Program-made: the position numbers and the translations under genes
Part shown: positions 7,125-14,703 of the stretch, one piece after another
Position numbering within the stretch: position 1 is the stretch's first letter
Layout of the letters: the number at the start of each line of letters is the position of its first letter
Assembly (NCBI RefSeq): GCF_003696235.1
Contig: NZ_RFFJ01000052.1
Location: 1 to 32,314, forward strand
DNA from: Streptomyces triticirhizae
GTDB lineage: Bacteria; Actinomycetota; Actinomycetes; Streptomycetales; Streptomycetaceae
Direction of reading: 5' to 3'
Length of the DNA: 32,314 nucleotides
Notes under the pieces: generated by a model
Told to the model about the DNA's origin: nothing
The model's input: the letters and a program-made list of their open reading frames with translations, nothing else
Databases searched by the model: none

Positions 7125-8429
7125 ATGCTTGCCCGTTTGGCACCGGCGATCCACCCGAAGCTGACGTCGGCCCGTCACCGGCTCCTCCACACCGACCGGC
7201 TGCTGCTGCTTCCCCTGGTCGCGCTGCTGGTGGACACCGTGCTGCTGTGGTGGGCCGCCACGAACGGGGCGCTGGCGAGCGGCCTGTTGGGCTGGGCGGT
7301 CGCGGTGCTCGGCGCGGCGACGCTGACCGTGCGGGAGCGCTGGCCGGTGCCGGTCGCGATGGTTTCCCTGGTCGTGGCGGTCCTCTACTACCCGGCCAGC
7401 CCGGTCGACGGCCCGGCGCCGCTGGCCGTCTATGTGGTCGCCCTCTACTCGGTGGCCCGCAGCGGCCAGCTGATCGCCGGCGTCGCCATCGCGGTCTTCA
7501 CCCTGTTGGTGATCACCTGGGGCGAGATGTTGACGCTGGGACCGGAGGAGCGCCATGTCGACAACATGTCGATCGTGCTCTTCGGCGGCTGGTTCCTCAG
7601 CCTGATCGTGCTCGGGCACGCGGTGCAGATGCGCCACGCCCACCAGCGGGAGGCCGAACAGCGGGTGCTCGCCGCCGAACGGGAGCGCGACCTGCGGGCC
7701 CAGCAGTCAGCCACCGCCGAACGGCTGCGGCTGGCCCGGGAGTTGCACGACGTGCTGGGGCACAACATCTCGCTGATCAACGTCCGCGCCACCGCCGCGC
7801 TGCACCGCAGCGCCAAGCGGCCCGGCGAGACGGAGGAGCTGGCCAGCGCCCTGGAGCTGGTCCGCGACACCAGCAAGGAGGCCCTGCGCGAGCTGCGCGC
7901 CACGCTCGGCGTGCTGCGTCAGGTGGACGAGGCGGCGCCCGTCGAGCCGGCCGCCGGCCTCGAACGGCTGGGCGAACTGGTGGAACGCGCCGCCCACGCC
8001 GGCCTGTCGATCTCCGTCGAGACCACCGGCGAGGCCCCGGTCCTCTCGCCCAACATCTCGCTGGCCGCCTACCGGATCGTCCAGGAGTCCATCACCAACA
8101 TCACCCGCCACGCCAACGCGACCCGGGCGGTGGTCCGCGTCGCCTACGCGCCGGGCGAGCTGCGGCTGTGCGTGGCCGACAACGGCGGCGGCGCCGAGCC
8201 CGACGCCCAGGGCAGCGGCATCCTCGGCATGACGGCCAGGGCCCGCGCCCTCGGCGGCGAACTCACCGCCGGCAACGCCCCCGACGGCGGCTTCCGCGTC
8301 ACCGCCCGCCTCCCCGTCGCCGAACCCTCGCCGCCCGACCAGGCCGACCCGGCCGACCCGGCCAACCTGGCCGGCGCCGAGCCGCCCCCCGTCGCCTGGC
8401 AGGGCACCACGTCCGAGCCCGAACGCTGA
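7125..8429 (+). CDS. NarL-type sensor histidine kinase
   Basis: 434 residues. The N-terminal half (about 25-165) has roughly five hydrophobic membrane segments (e.g. LLLLPLVALLVDTVLLW, VAIAVFTLLVITW, SIVLFGGWFLSLIVLG) and no extracytoplasmic sensor domain of note. A short coiled coil (REAEQRVLAAERERDLRAQQ) leads to the HisKA_3 dimerisation domain, RLARELHDVLGHNIS, with the phospho-accepting H208. The HATPase domain has the N box (ITNITRHANATRA) and the G1 box (VADNGGGAEP). The C-terminal tail is Pro/Ala/Asp-rich. Its partner is the response regulator 127 bp downstream. Genes of this type often control neighbouring transporters; here an MMPL exporter follows. The ligand is unknown. Confidence 0.93.
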   Translation: MLARLAPAIHPKLTSARHRLLHTDRLLLLPLVALLVDTVLLWWAATNGALASGLLGWAVAVLGAATLTVRERWPVPVAMVSLVVAVLYYPASPVDGPAPLAVYVVALYSVARSGQLIAGVAIAVFTLLVITWGEMLTLGPEERHVDNMSIVLFGGWFLSLIVLGHAVQMRHAHQREAEQRVLAAERERDLRAQQSATAERLRLARELHDVLGHNISLINVRATAALHRSAKRPGETEELASALELVRDTSKEALRELRATLGVLRQVDEAAPVEPAAGLERLGELVERAAHAGLSISVETTGEAPVLSPNISLAAYRIVQESITNITRHANATRAVVRVAYAPGELRLCVADNGGGAEPDAQGSGILGMTARARALGGELTAGNAPDGGFRVTARLPVAEPSPPDQADPADPANLAGAEPPPVAWQGTTSEPER

Positions 8430-8432
8430 GGC

Positions 8433-8465
8433 CGCCCCGCCGGCCGCCGAACGCCCCGCCGGCCG
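8433..8465. repeat. 14-bp direct repeat after the kinase gene
   Basis: CGCCCCGCCGGCCG is present at 8433-8446 and again at 8452-8465, just after the kinase stop codon. Each copy contains CCGGCCG, so pairing between copies is possible. It is probably a slippage product. Confidence 0.45.
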
Positions 8466-8543
8466 TCCACCGTTGAGGACGACCCCGACTCCACGCCGGT
8501 CGGGGCGGTGACCAGGCCCTCGGCGGCGGCCGGTGCCCGCGCA

Positions 8544-8549
8544 TAGGCT
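8544..8549 (+). promoter_or_regulatory. -10 box of a probable leaderless promoter (response regulator)
   Basis: TAGGCT ends 7 nt before the ATG at 8557. This suggests the regulator has its own promoter in addition to any read-through from the kinase gene. Confidence 0.45.
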
Positions 8550-8556
8550 GGGGCGC

Positions 8557-9258
8557 ATGACCGCGACGGGCCCGGGGGGCCGGAACGTGAGACGTGTGCG
8601 GGTCGTCCTCGCGGACGACCAGATGCTGGTGCGGGCGGGGTTCCGTTCGATCCTGGCCGACGAGGACGACATCGAGGTCGTGGGGGAGGCCGCCAACGGC
8701 GCCGAGGCCGTGGCGTTGGCCCACGATCTGCGCCCGGACGTCGTGTTGATGGACATCAGGATGCCCGAGGTGGACGGGCTCGCCGCGACCGAGCGGATCG
8801 TCGCGGACGAACGCCTCTCCGACGTGCGGGTGGTCATCCTCACCACCTTCGACGTCGACGACTACGTCTATGGCGCGCTGCGCGCCGGCGCCTCCGGCTT
8901 CCTGGTGAAGGACACCGAGCCGATGGAGCTGCTGCACGCCATCCGCGTCTGCGCCCGGGGCGACGCGTTGATCTCCCCGACGGTCACCCGGCGGCTGATC
9001 GCCGAGTTCGCCGGCCGGGCCAGGCAGCCCGAGCCCAGTCCCCGGCTCAACGCGCTCACCGAGCGGGAGCGCGAGGTGATGGGCCTGGTCGGCGCCGGCC
9101 TGACCAACGACGAGATCGCCCGCCGGCTGGTCCTCAGCCCCGCCACCGCCAAGACCCATGTCAGCCGCGTCATGACCAAGTTGGGCGTCCGCGACCGGGC
9201 GCAGCTGGTGATCCTCGCGTACGAGACCGGGATGATCACCCCCGGCTGGATGAGCTGA
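8557..9258 (+). CDS. NarL/LuxR-family response regulator
   Basis: 233 residues. The receiver domain runs from RVVLADDQMLVRAGFRSIL, with phospho-acceptor D66 in VVLMDIRMP, the Thr of VVILTTF and the Lys of GFLVKDTEP. A linker leads to the LuxR-type helix-turn-helix LTEREREVMGLVGAGLTNDE, then IARRLVLSPATAKTHVSRVM. It is partner to the kinase upstream. I favour the ATG at 8557 because a -10 box sits 7 nt before it; a GTG at 8587 with a G-rich stretch in front is the alternative and would remove ten non-conserved residues. Targets may include the membrane-protein genes that follow; no binding site is identified. Confidence 0.94.
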   Translation: MTATGPGGRNVRRVRVVLADDQMLVRAGFRSILADEDDIEVVGEAANGAEAVALAHDLRPDVVLMDIRMPEVDGLAATERIVADERLSDVRVVILTTFDVDDYVYGALRAGASGFLVKDTEPMELLHAIRVCARGDALISPTVTRRLIAEFAGRARQPEPSPRLNALTEREREVMGLVGAGLTNDEIARRLVLSPATAKTHVSRVMTKLGVRDRAQLVILAYETGMITPGWMS

Positions 9259-9262
9259 CCGA

Positions 9263-9288
9263 GGGGCGCCGACCCCGAGGCGCGCCCC
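9263..9288 (+). terminator. Possible terminator after the response regulator
   Basis: GGGGCGCC (9263-9270) pairs with GGCGCGCCCC (9279-9288) except for a 2-nt bulge, around an 8-nt loop. It starts 4 nt after the stop codon. There is no T-tract. Confidence 0.4.
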
Positions 9289-9593
9289 CGACGCGGCCCG
9301 GCGTCCGCCTCCCCGGCACAACGCGCCCGCCCGCGCCCGATCCCCGGGGTGCCGCCCGCCCACGCCCCTGACCCGACCCCGGAGACGTCCCCGAGACCGG
9401 GCGGCCGGCGGCGCAACTCGCGGAGTACGCCCGCCCGTCGGGATGCCACCAACGCGGTAGCGCGACTGCCACCGCCGGCCGACGCGCGCGGCCAAGCCGC
9501 ACGGCCACCGTGGTGGCGTGAACGAGAGCACCAGCAACCACCACAGCCCGCCGGCCGCCCGCCGCGCCGCCGAGGCGTGCGGGGAGGACCGCC
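9289..9593. other. Gene-free spacer of about 305 bp
   Basis: Nothing convincing is encoded between the response regulator and the CydB-like gene. Open frames here are low-complexity Pro/Arg/Ala shadows without ribosome-binding sites. The stretch is slightly less GC-rich near 9450-9540. It presumably contains the promoter of the CydB-like gene, but no -10/-35 pair stands out. Confidence 0.5.
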
Positions 9594-10358
9594 GTGGAGC
9601 CGCTCGCCGTCGTCCCGTTGGGCTGCTTCGCGGTGGGCTACTTCGTCGTCGGCGGAGCCGGGTTGGGCGTCGGGATGCTGCTCCCGCTCCTCGGCAGGAC
9701 CGGAGCGGAACGCGCCGCGCTGCGGCGGGACACCGCGCCGCTCTCCCGGCTGGCGACGCGCTGGCTGGCGGCCACCTGCTGCGCGCTGCTGGGCTGTTTC
9801 CCCGGCCTGGTAGGGGACTTGGCGGAACAGCCCTCGGCGCTCGCGCCGCTGGTCACCGGCCTGGCGCTGCGCGCGCTGGCGGGGCGTGGCGTGGCGCTGC
9901 GCGGGCTGTCGCGGCGCGCCGTGTCCCGGCGCGGCCCGGGGAACGGCGCGCTGGTGGCGGGGAGTTGGCTCACGGCCGCCGGCTGGGGCTGGCTGCTGGC
10001 CTTTGTGGTGGGCGGCCCGGACGCCGGCTGGGGCGGCCCGCCCGCGCTGCTGAGCGCGGTCTGCGTGGCGCTGCTGCTGCTGACCCACGGCGTCGGCGTC
10101 GCGGCGTGGCGCGCCACCGGGATGCCGTTCCAACGGGCCAGAACGCTGGTCGGCCCGCGCGGCGCCGGGCCTTCGCTGGCGCTGACCTCGGCCACCGTCG
10201 CGGCGCTGCCGCTGCTCGCCGGCTCCCAACTCCCGCTGATGGAACGGGCGGCCGCCCCCTGGGCGTTGGCCGCCGCGCTCCCGGTCCTGCTGCTCGCCCT
10301 CCTGGCCCTCGCCGCCGCGCAGGCGCGGCCCGCCCGGCGGCGGCAGCCCCGGGACTAG
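9594..10358 (+). CDS. Orphan, divergent CydB-like membrane protein
   Basis: 254 residues from a GTG with GGAGGA at 5-nt spacing. The N-terminus, GYFVVGGAGLGVGMLLPLLG followed by RTGAERAALRRDTAPL, closely follows the first helix and loop of cytochrome bd oxidase subunit II (CydB: ...GFDFGVGMLLPFLGRTDAER...). A second segment, FPGLVGDLAEQPSALAPLV and then LALRALAGRGVALRG, resembles CydB helices 2-3. About seven hydrophobic segments are visible. It is shorter than CydB (usually ~335 residues), its acidic and aromatic helix-1 residues are changed, and no cydA is in the window. A bd-oxidase activity is therefore unlikely. It precedes an MMPL gene by 155 bp. Its function is unknown; homology to CydB is moderately supported. 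Confidence 0.65.
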   Translation: MEPLAVVPLGCFAVGYFVVGGAGLGVGMLLPLLGRTGAERAALRRDTAPLSRLATRWLAATCCALLGCFPGLVGDLAEQPSALAPLVTGLALRALAGRGVALRGLSRRAVSRRGPGNGALVAGSWLTAAGWGWLLAFVVGGPDAGWGGPPALLSAVCVALLLLTHGVGVAAWRATGMPFQRARTLVGPRGAGPSLALTSATVAALPLLAGSQLPLMERAAAPWALAAALPVLLLALLALAAAQARPARRRQPRD

Positions 10359-10513
10359 CTCCGCCTGGCGGCCGCTTCGGCGACGTCCCCCGTGGCACGG
10401 CGCGCCCGCGCCGCTCCCGCCCCGCGCCGGAGGCGCCGTGACGCCCACCGCGCGCCCCTGACATCCCCGTTCATCTCATCTCTCGGAACCCTCAGAAGGA
10501 GAAGGCCCACGCC

Positions 10514-12778
10514 ATGACATCAACGCCCCGGAACCAACCCCCCACCCCGCACGCCGACCACGCCGCCCCGCCGGGCCGGCCGCCCCGGCCCAGCGTGTTC
10601 GCGCGCGTCGCCGGGTTCGCGTTCCGGCACCGGGCGGCCGCCCTCGGGCTGTGGGTGCTCGTGCTCGTCGGCGTCTGGACGTTGGCCTCCGCCGTGGGGG
10701 ACGACTACCGCGAGGACTACTCGCTGCCCGGCACCGAGTCGCAACACGCCCTGGAACTGTTGGAGGAGCACGGCTCCAACCGTGGCGGCGACACCGTCGA
10801 GATCGTGCTGCACTCCGATGACGGCCTCGCCGGCGCCGAGCCCGAGGTGGCGGGGATGCTCGCCGAGGTCGCCGAACTGCCGCGCGTCGTCGGCGTGTAC
10901 AGCCCGTACGAGGACCCGTCGGCGCTCTCCGAGGACGGCACCATCGGCTACGCCACCGTTCTGCTGGACACCCCGTCCGAGCAGATGACGGTGCCGGACA
11001 CCGAACGCATCCTGGACACCGCGCGCGAGGTCGCGGGCGAGGGGCTCCAGGTGGAGCTGGGCGGCGACGCCGCCAGGAAGCTGGGCGAGAGCGAGGGCGG
11101 CGCGGCCGAGGGCCTCGGCATCATGGCCGCCCTGGTGATCCTCGTCTTCATGTTCGGCTCGGTCGTCGCGGCCGGACTGCCCGTCATCACCGCGCTGTTC
11201 GCGGTGGGTTCGACGCTGGGCGCCATCGTGCTGGCCTCGCACCTGTTCACCATCGCCGACTACACCATGTACGTGATGATGCTCGTCGGCCTCGGCGTCG
11301 GCATCGACTACGCGTTGCTGATCTTCACCCGCTACCGCGCCGAGCTGGTCGCCGGTTCCACGCACGAACGGGCCACCGTCCGCGCCCTGGACGCGGCGGG
11401 CCGGACCGTGTTCTTCGCCGGCTGCACGGTGATCGTGGCGCTGCTCGGCCTGGTCGCGCTGGGCCTGGGCTCGCTCCAAGGCATGGCGGTCTCCGTCGCG
11501 CTGACCGTGTTGGCCACCATGCTGGGCTCGTTGACGCTGCTGCCGGCGCTGCTGGGCATCTTCGGCAAGCGGTTCGCGCGCCACTTCACCGCCAGGGCCG
11601 CCAAGCGGGCCCGCAGCGGCAGGCCGCCGGTCGGCACCGCCTGGCGGCGGCTGGGCGGCGCGGTGCAGCGGCGGCCGCTGGCCGCGCTGACCGTGGCCGT
11701 GGTGGCGCTGCTGGCGTTGGCCGCGCCGGCGCTCAGCCTCAGGCTGGGCATGGCCGACGCGGGCAACGACCCGGCGGACGCCACCAGCCGCAAGGCGTAC
11801 GACCTGCTGTCCGAGGGCTTCGGCCCGGGCTTCAACGGCCCGCTGGTCGTGGTCACCGACGGCGGGGAGCCGGGCGCCGAGGCGGCGGCCGGCGCGGCGG
11901 CCGAGCGGCTGACCGGGGTCGAGGGCGTGGCCGGGGTGACCCCGCCGGCGCCGACGGAGGACGGCGCGATCGCGACTCTGGTGGTGTTCCCCGACTCGGC
12001 GCCGCAGGACGAGGCGACCTCCGAACTGGTCCACGAGCTGCGGGACTCGGTGCTGCCCGCGCTGGGCGCGGAGACCGGCGCCGAGTACCTGGTGGGTGGC
12101 GCGACCGCCGCGACCCAGGACTACACGGACAAGGTCGCCGAGCGGATGCCGCTGTTCGTCGCCATCGTCGTCGGGGTCTCGGTGCTGCTGCTGATGGCGG
12201 TCTTCCGTTCGGTGTGGATTCCGATCAAGGCGGCGCTGCTCAACCTGCTGTCCATTGGCGCGGCGCTGGGCGCCATGACGCTGGTCTTCCAGGAGGGCTG
12301 GTTCGGCGTGGAGCCGGGCCCCATCGAGGCGTACCTGCCGGTGATGATCTTCGCGATCGTCTTCGGGCTCTCCATGGACTACGAGATCTTCCTGGTCTCC
12401 CGGATGCACGAGGAGTGGGAGCGGCACCGCGACCACCAGCTCGCGGTGCGCGAGGGCCTGGCACACACCGGCGCCGTGATCAGCGCGGCCGGCGCGATCA
12501 TGGTGGTGGTCTTCGGGGCCTTCATACTCAGCCCCGACCGGATGTTGCAGCAGGTGGGCTTCGGCATGGCGGTGGCGATCCTGGTGGACGCGGTCGTCAT
12601 CCGCTGCCTGATCGTCCCCGCCGCGATGCAACTGCTCGGCCGCCACGCCTGGTGGCTCCCGGCCCCGCTCGCCCGGCTGCTGCCGAGGGTGCGGCTGGAA
12701 CAGCACGAGGACGCGCCCCCGGCGGAACGGACGGAGGAACGGGCGCCGGCAGGACAGCAGTTGACCCCCCACAGCTGA
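10514..12778 (+). CDS. MMPL/RND-family transporter
   Basis: 754 residues with the two-fold MMPL layout. A cytoplasmic Pro-rich N-terminus is followed by TM1 (AALGLWVLVLVGVWTLA), a periplasmic porter loop (about 60-195), then five TMs with the proton-relay motif GVGIDYALLIFTRYR. After a basic cytoplasmic linker come TM7, a second porter loop (about 415-545) and five TMs with FGLSMDYEIFLVSR. Both Asp-Tyr pairs used for proton coupling are present. Family members export lipids, siderophores or polyketides with proton exchange. A Shine-Dalgarno (AAGGAG) lies about 12 nt before the ATG. The C-terminal ~45 residues are charged and poorly conserved-looking. No biosynthetic cluster adjoins it, so the cargo is unknown; the two-component system upstream is a possible regulator. 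Confidence 0.93.
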   Translation: MTSTPRNQPPTPHADHAAPPGRPPRPSVFARVAGFAFRHRAAALGLWVLVLVGVWTLASAVGDDYREDYSLPGTESQHALELLEEHGSNRGGDTVEIVLHSDDGLAGAEPEVAGMLAEVAELPRVVGVYSPYEDPSALSEDGTIGYATVLLDTPSEQMTVPDTERILDTAREVAGEGLQVELGGDAARKLGESEGGAAEGLGIMAALVILVFMFGSVVAAGLPVITALFAVGSTLGAIVLASHLFTIADYTMYVMMLVGLGVGIDYALLIFTRYRAELVAGSTHERATVRALDAAGRTVFFAGCTVIVALLGLVALGLGSLQGMAVSVALTVLATMLGSLTLLPALLGIFGKRFARHFTARAAKRARSGRPPVGTAWRRLGGAVQRRPLAALTVAVVALLALAAPALSLRLGMADAGNDPADATSRKAYDLLSEGFGPGFNGPLVVVTDGGEPGAEAAAGAAAERLTGVEGVAGVTPPAPTEDGAIATLVVFPDSAPQDEATSELVHELRDSVLPALGAETGAEYLVGGATAATQDYTDKVAERMPLFVAIVVGVSVLLLMAVFRSVWIPIKAALLNLLSIGAALGAMTLVFQEGWFGVEPGPIEAYLPVMIFAIVFGLSMDYEIFLVSRMHEEWERHRDHQLAVREGLAHTGAVISAAGAIMVVVFGAFILSPDRMLQQVGFGMAVAILVDAVVIRCLIVPAAMQLLGRHAWWLPAPLARLLPRVRLEQHEDAPPAERTEERAPAGQQLTPHS

Positions 12779-12788
12779 CCGACTGACG

Positions 12789-12835
12789 CGCGCCCCCGCT
12801 TTCCCCGGCTCGCGGCCGGGGAAAGCGGGGGCGCG
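12789..12835. terminator. Strong bidirectional terminator
   Basis: A perfect 21-bp inverted repeat (12789-12809 with 12815-12835) encloses a 5-nt loop, TCGCG. The stem core is CCCCGCTTTCCCC. It lies between the MMPL stop and the convergent DUF397 stop. There is no T-run on either side, as is usual for streptomycete terminators. Confidence 0.9.
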
Positions 12836-12850
12836 GTGTCGTGTTGTGGG

Positions 12851-13060
12851 TTACGGCTGGTGTCGGTACAGCTCTTCAGCGGCGGCAAGGAACGTCCTCC
12901 ACTGGGTCACGCCCACGGTCACGACTCCGGCCTCTCGGTCCTTGGTGTCGCGCAGCCCGACCGCCCCGTCGAGGTCGGCGACCTCGACGCAGTTCCCCGT
13001 TCCGTTGCTGTAGCTCGATGTGAACCACCGCTTGTCGTCCATAAGTTCAGCCCTGCTCAT
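12851..13060 (-). CDS. DUF397 small protein, partner of the XRE regulator
   Basis: 69 residues, a typical DUF397 protein: KRWFTSSYSNGTGNCVEVAD (the W-x-SSYS...NCVEVA signature), then VGLRDTKDREAGVVTV and a terminal TQWRTFLAAAEE. In streptomycetes these acidic proteins are encoded beside DUF5753 XRE regulators and act with them in developmental or antibiotic control (BldB and the WhiJ-associated proteins are relatives). I chose the ATG at 13060, which overlaps the regulator's stop by 14 nt and has AGGAG just upstream. An internal ATG at 13042 (MDDKRWF) is the alternative. Transcription comes from the regulator's promoter; the strong terminator follows immediately. Confidence 0.9.
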   Translation of the reverse strand: MSRAELMDDKRWFTSSYSNGTGNCVEVADLDGAVGLRDTKDREAGVVTVGVTQWRTFLAAAEELYRHQP

Positions 13061-13934
13061 ACTCTCCTGCCACCTCAGCCAGCAGGCGCCGGGACGCCTG
13101 CTCATCGAGCGCTGCCTGCCAGATCCCTCGAAACGCCGTCTCGTACTGGTCAACTTCTTTCGGCTTGTCGAGGTACAGGTTGCCTGTGTAGCCATCAGCG
13201 TAGACAGTCGGCGGCTCGGTCGGCTTTCCGTCCTTGTCCAGGGGGAACCTCAGGATGCTGAACGGGCCGGTGACCATCCCCAGGTGCGTACCCGCCGCGA
13301 AGGGCACCACCCGGAGCGTGATGTTCGACAGCTCCGACATATAGACGAGATGGGCGAGTTGGCGCCGCATCTCCTCCCTGCCGCCCACCGCGCGACGGAG
13401 CACCGCCTCGCTGAGCGCCACCTGGAAGTGGAGCGGCGAGGTGACGCGGGTGAGCAGCGTCTGCCGCTCGATGCGCACCCGGACCCACGCTTCGAGATCG
13501 TCCTTGCTGATCCCCGGCGTGTGCACGCTGACAATGGCCGCAGCGTACTCCTCGGTCTGGAGCAGCCCCGGCACGATGTCGCTCTCATACGAGGCGATGC
13601 TGGAGGCCGCCTCCTCCAGACCCACATACAGATCGAAGCCCTCCGGGATGACATCGCCGAAGGCGTGCCACCAGCCCTTCGCCTTCGTCTCCTTCGCCAG
13701 CCCCATCAGCGCCTTCGTCAGCTCCGCCGGCGCCCCGTAGATCTCGCACATGTCGCGGACATCCAGGCTGCGCAGGGAGACCTGGCCCGTCTCGATGCGC
13801 CAGATGCGGGGCGTGGACCACTCCAACTCCGCCGCCGCGACCTTCACCGGCATCCGCGCCTTCTCCCGCAACTCGCGCAGATAGCGGCCGAGTTGCCGCC
13901 TGGGCACCGTCGAACCGGTCGTTCCCTCGGGCAC
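13047..13934 (-). CDS. XRE-family regulator with DUF5753 domain (WhiJ-like)
   Basis: 295 residues. The N-terminal helix-turn-helix (about 12-70) contains RYLRELREKARMPVKVAAAE and STPRIWRIETG. The C-terminal DUF5753 domain starts around ESDIVPGLLQTEEYAAAIVS and continues through RQTLLTR, VALSEAVLRRAVGG, ITLRVVPFAAG and FSILRFP. This is the standard architecture of the large streptomycete WhiJ-like family. Starts at a GTG at 13934 preceded by a near-perfect GGAGGTGA. It forms an operon with the DUF397 gene, overlapping it by 14 nt. The inferred role is a transcriptional repressor whose output is altered by its DUF397 partner. The ligand of DUF5753 is unknown. Confidence 0.93.
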   Translation of the reverse strand: MPEGTTGSTVPRRQLGRYLRELREKARMPVKVAAAELEWSTPRIWRIETGQVSLRSLDVRDMCEIYGAPAELTKALMGLAKETKAKGWWHAFGDVIPEGFDLYVGLEEAASSIASYESDIVPGLLQTEEYAAAIVSVHTPGISKDDLEAWVRVRIERQTLLTRVTSPLHFQVALSEAVLRRAVGGREEMRRQLAHLVYMSELSNITLRVVPFAAGTHLGMVTGPFSILRFPLDKDGKPTEPPTVYADGYTGNLYLDKPKEVDQYETAFRGIWQAALDEQASRRLLAEVAGEYEQG

Positions 13935-14195
13935 TGGTCACCTCCAGGTGCTCATTCGTAGTGCGCCCAACACCCGGACCGTAAGGCGGTGTTGATCCGC
14001 TCCGCAATGCAGGTCATTTGTTCGAGCGTTTCTCGGTGAATCTGTGCCTCGTAATCTTGCGCTGAGCATGGCCGGCTCGGCAACGTTGGGTGTGCGGTTG
14101 CCCGTTGTGAAAGGCCGGCCACTCACGGTCCGGCCTGACTCAGGGCGGCGGCAACAGGAGATCCGCCGAACCACGAACGGCAGGTGTCACCCCCC
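13935..14195. promoter_or_regulatory. Lower-GC divergent intergenic region
   Basis: About 260 bp between the divergent XRE gene and the tiny-gene pair. It is visibly less GC-rich than its surroundings (for example around 13990-14060), as promoters and acquired DNA often are. It should hold promoters in both directions, but I cannot assign boxes with confidence. A minus-strand open frame here has no ribosome-binding site and is not called. Confidence 0.4.
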
Positions 14196-14360
14196 ATGAA
14201 CACGCCTCATGTCCCTGACCCCGCCCCCCCGACCGAGGGCCAGCAGCCCGACCCGAGCGACGAACTGGCGGAGCCCGAGGGCGCGTTGGCCACCCTCGGA
14301 GCCCGGGTGAGCCAACTGTCCCGCGCGATCGACGAGCACCTCGCCGGGAGGCGACGGTGA
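14196..14360 (+). CDS. Small acidic protein (54 residues), first of an overlapping pair
   Basis: Begins MNTPHVPDPAPPTEGQQ: a Pro/Glu/Asp-rich, probably disordered N-terminal half. The second half is a heptad-like helix, GALATLGARVSQLSRAIDEH, ending LAGRRR. Its stop shares the four bases GTGA with the start of the next gene, a strong sign of translational coupling and hence that both are real. There is only a weak GG-rich ribosome-binding site. It is divergent from the XRE/DUF397 operon. No family is recognised. A short coiled coil that tethers to the membrane protein encoded next is a reasonable guess. Confidence 0.6.
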   Translation: MNTPHVPDPAPPTEGQQPDPSDELAEPEGALATLGARVSQLSRAIDEHLAGRRR

Positions 14361-14503
14361 CCGCCCGGCACCGGCACCGGCGCCGCCGTCTCCCGGCGAT
14401 CGACGGCCGGTTCGCCGGCCTCGCCCTGTTCCTCCTGAACGTGTTCGGCCTGGCGTTCGTCGTCTACGCGGCCAGCTCCACCACCGCGATCACGCCCACC
14501 TGA
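14357..14503 (+). CDS. Small single-pass membrane protein (48 residues)
   Basis: Starts at a GTG at 14357 that overlaps the preceding gene's stop (GTGA). A strongly basic N-terminus (TARHRHRRRRLPAIDGR) precedes one hydrophobic helix, FAGLALFLLNVFGLAFVVYA, and a short polar tail SSTTAITPT. By the positive-inside rule the tail faces outward. No family is recognised. Taken with its partner, the pair looks like a soluble helix plus membrane anchor. The inverted repeats that follow may terminate or attenuate the transcript. Confidence 0.6.
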   Translation: MTARHRHRRRRLPAIDGRFAGLALFLLNVFGLAFVVYAASSTTAITPT

Positions 14504-14590
14504 CGCCCCGTGTTCCCCCAACTCCGCCCGCCCTGCGGCCAGTTCTCCGGTCCTGCCCAGTCCCGGAGGATCGCGGCCGCCGCGTCGGGC

Positions 14591-14664
14591 GGAACGGTCG
14601 CCCGCCCGGGCGACCACCGTTCCCCCGGGCCGGTCGAGGCCCAACACTCCCGGCCCGGGGGAAC
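14591..14664. promoter_or_regulatory. Two interlocking inverted repeats before the zinc-ribbon-like gene
   Basis: Repeat A pairs 14591-14604 (GGAACGGTCGCCCG) with 14607-14623, with one 3-nt bulge. Repeat B pairs 14619-14633 (GTTCCCCCGGGCCGG) perfectly with 14650-14664 (CCGGCCCGGGGGAAC). Bases 14619-14623 belong to both, so the full stems exclude each other. The arrangement resembles an attenuator or a double terminator between the tiny-gene pair and the gene at 14704. Confidence 0.5.
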
Positions 14665-14703
14665 ACCCCAACCCCTCAGCACCCCACGGAGAGTTGATTC
14701 GCC

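Noticed and set aside
10520..12772. 750-codon frame antisense to the MMPL gene
   Set aside because: Exact shadow of a well-supported transporter; no ribosome-binding site and His/Gln/Arg-rich composition.
13938..14174. 78-codon minus-strand frame upstream of the XRE gene
   Set aside because: No ribosome-binding site, no recognisable fold, and it would occupy the promoter region of the XRE operon.
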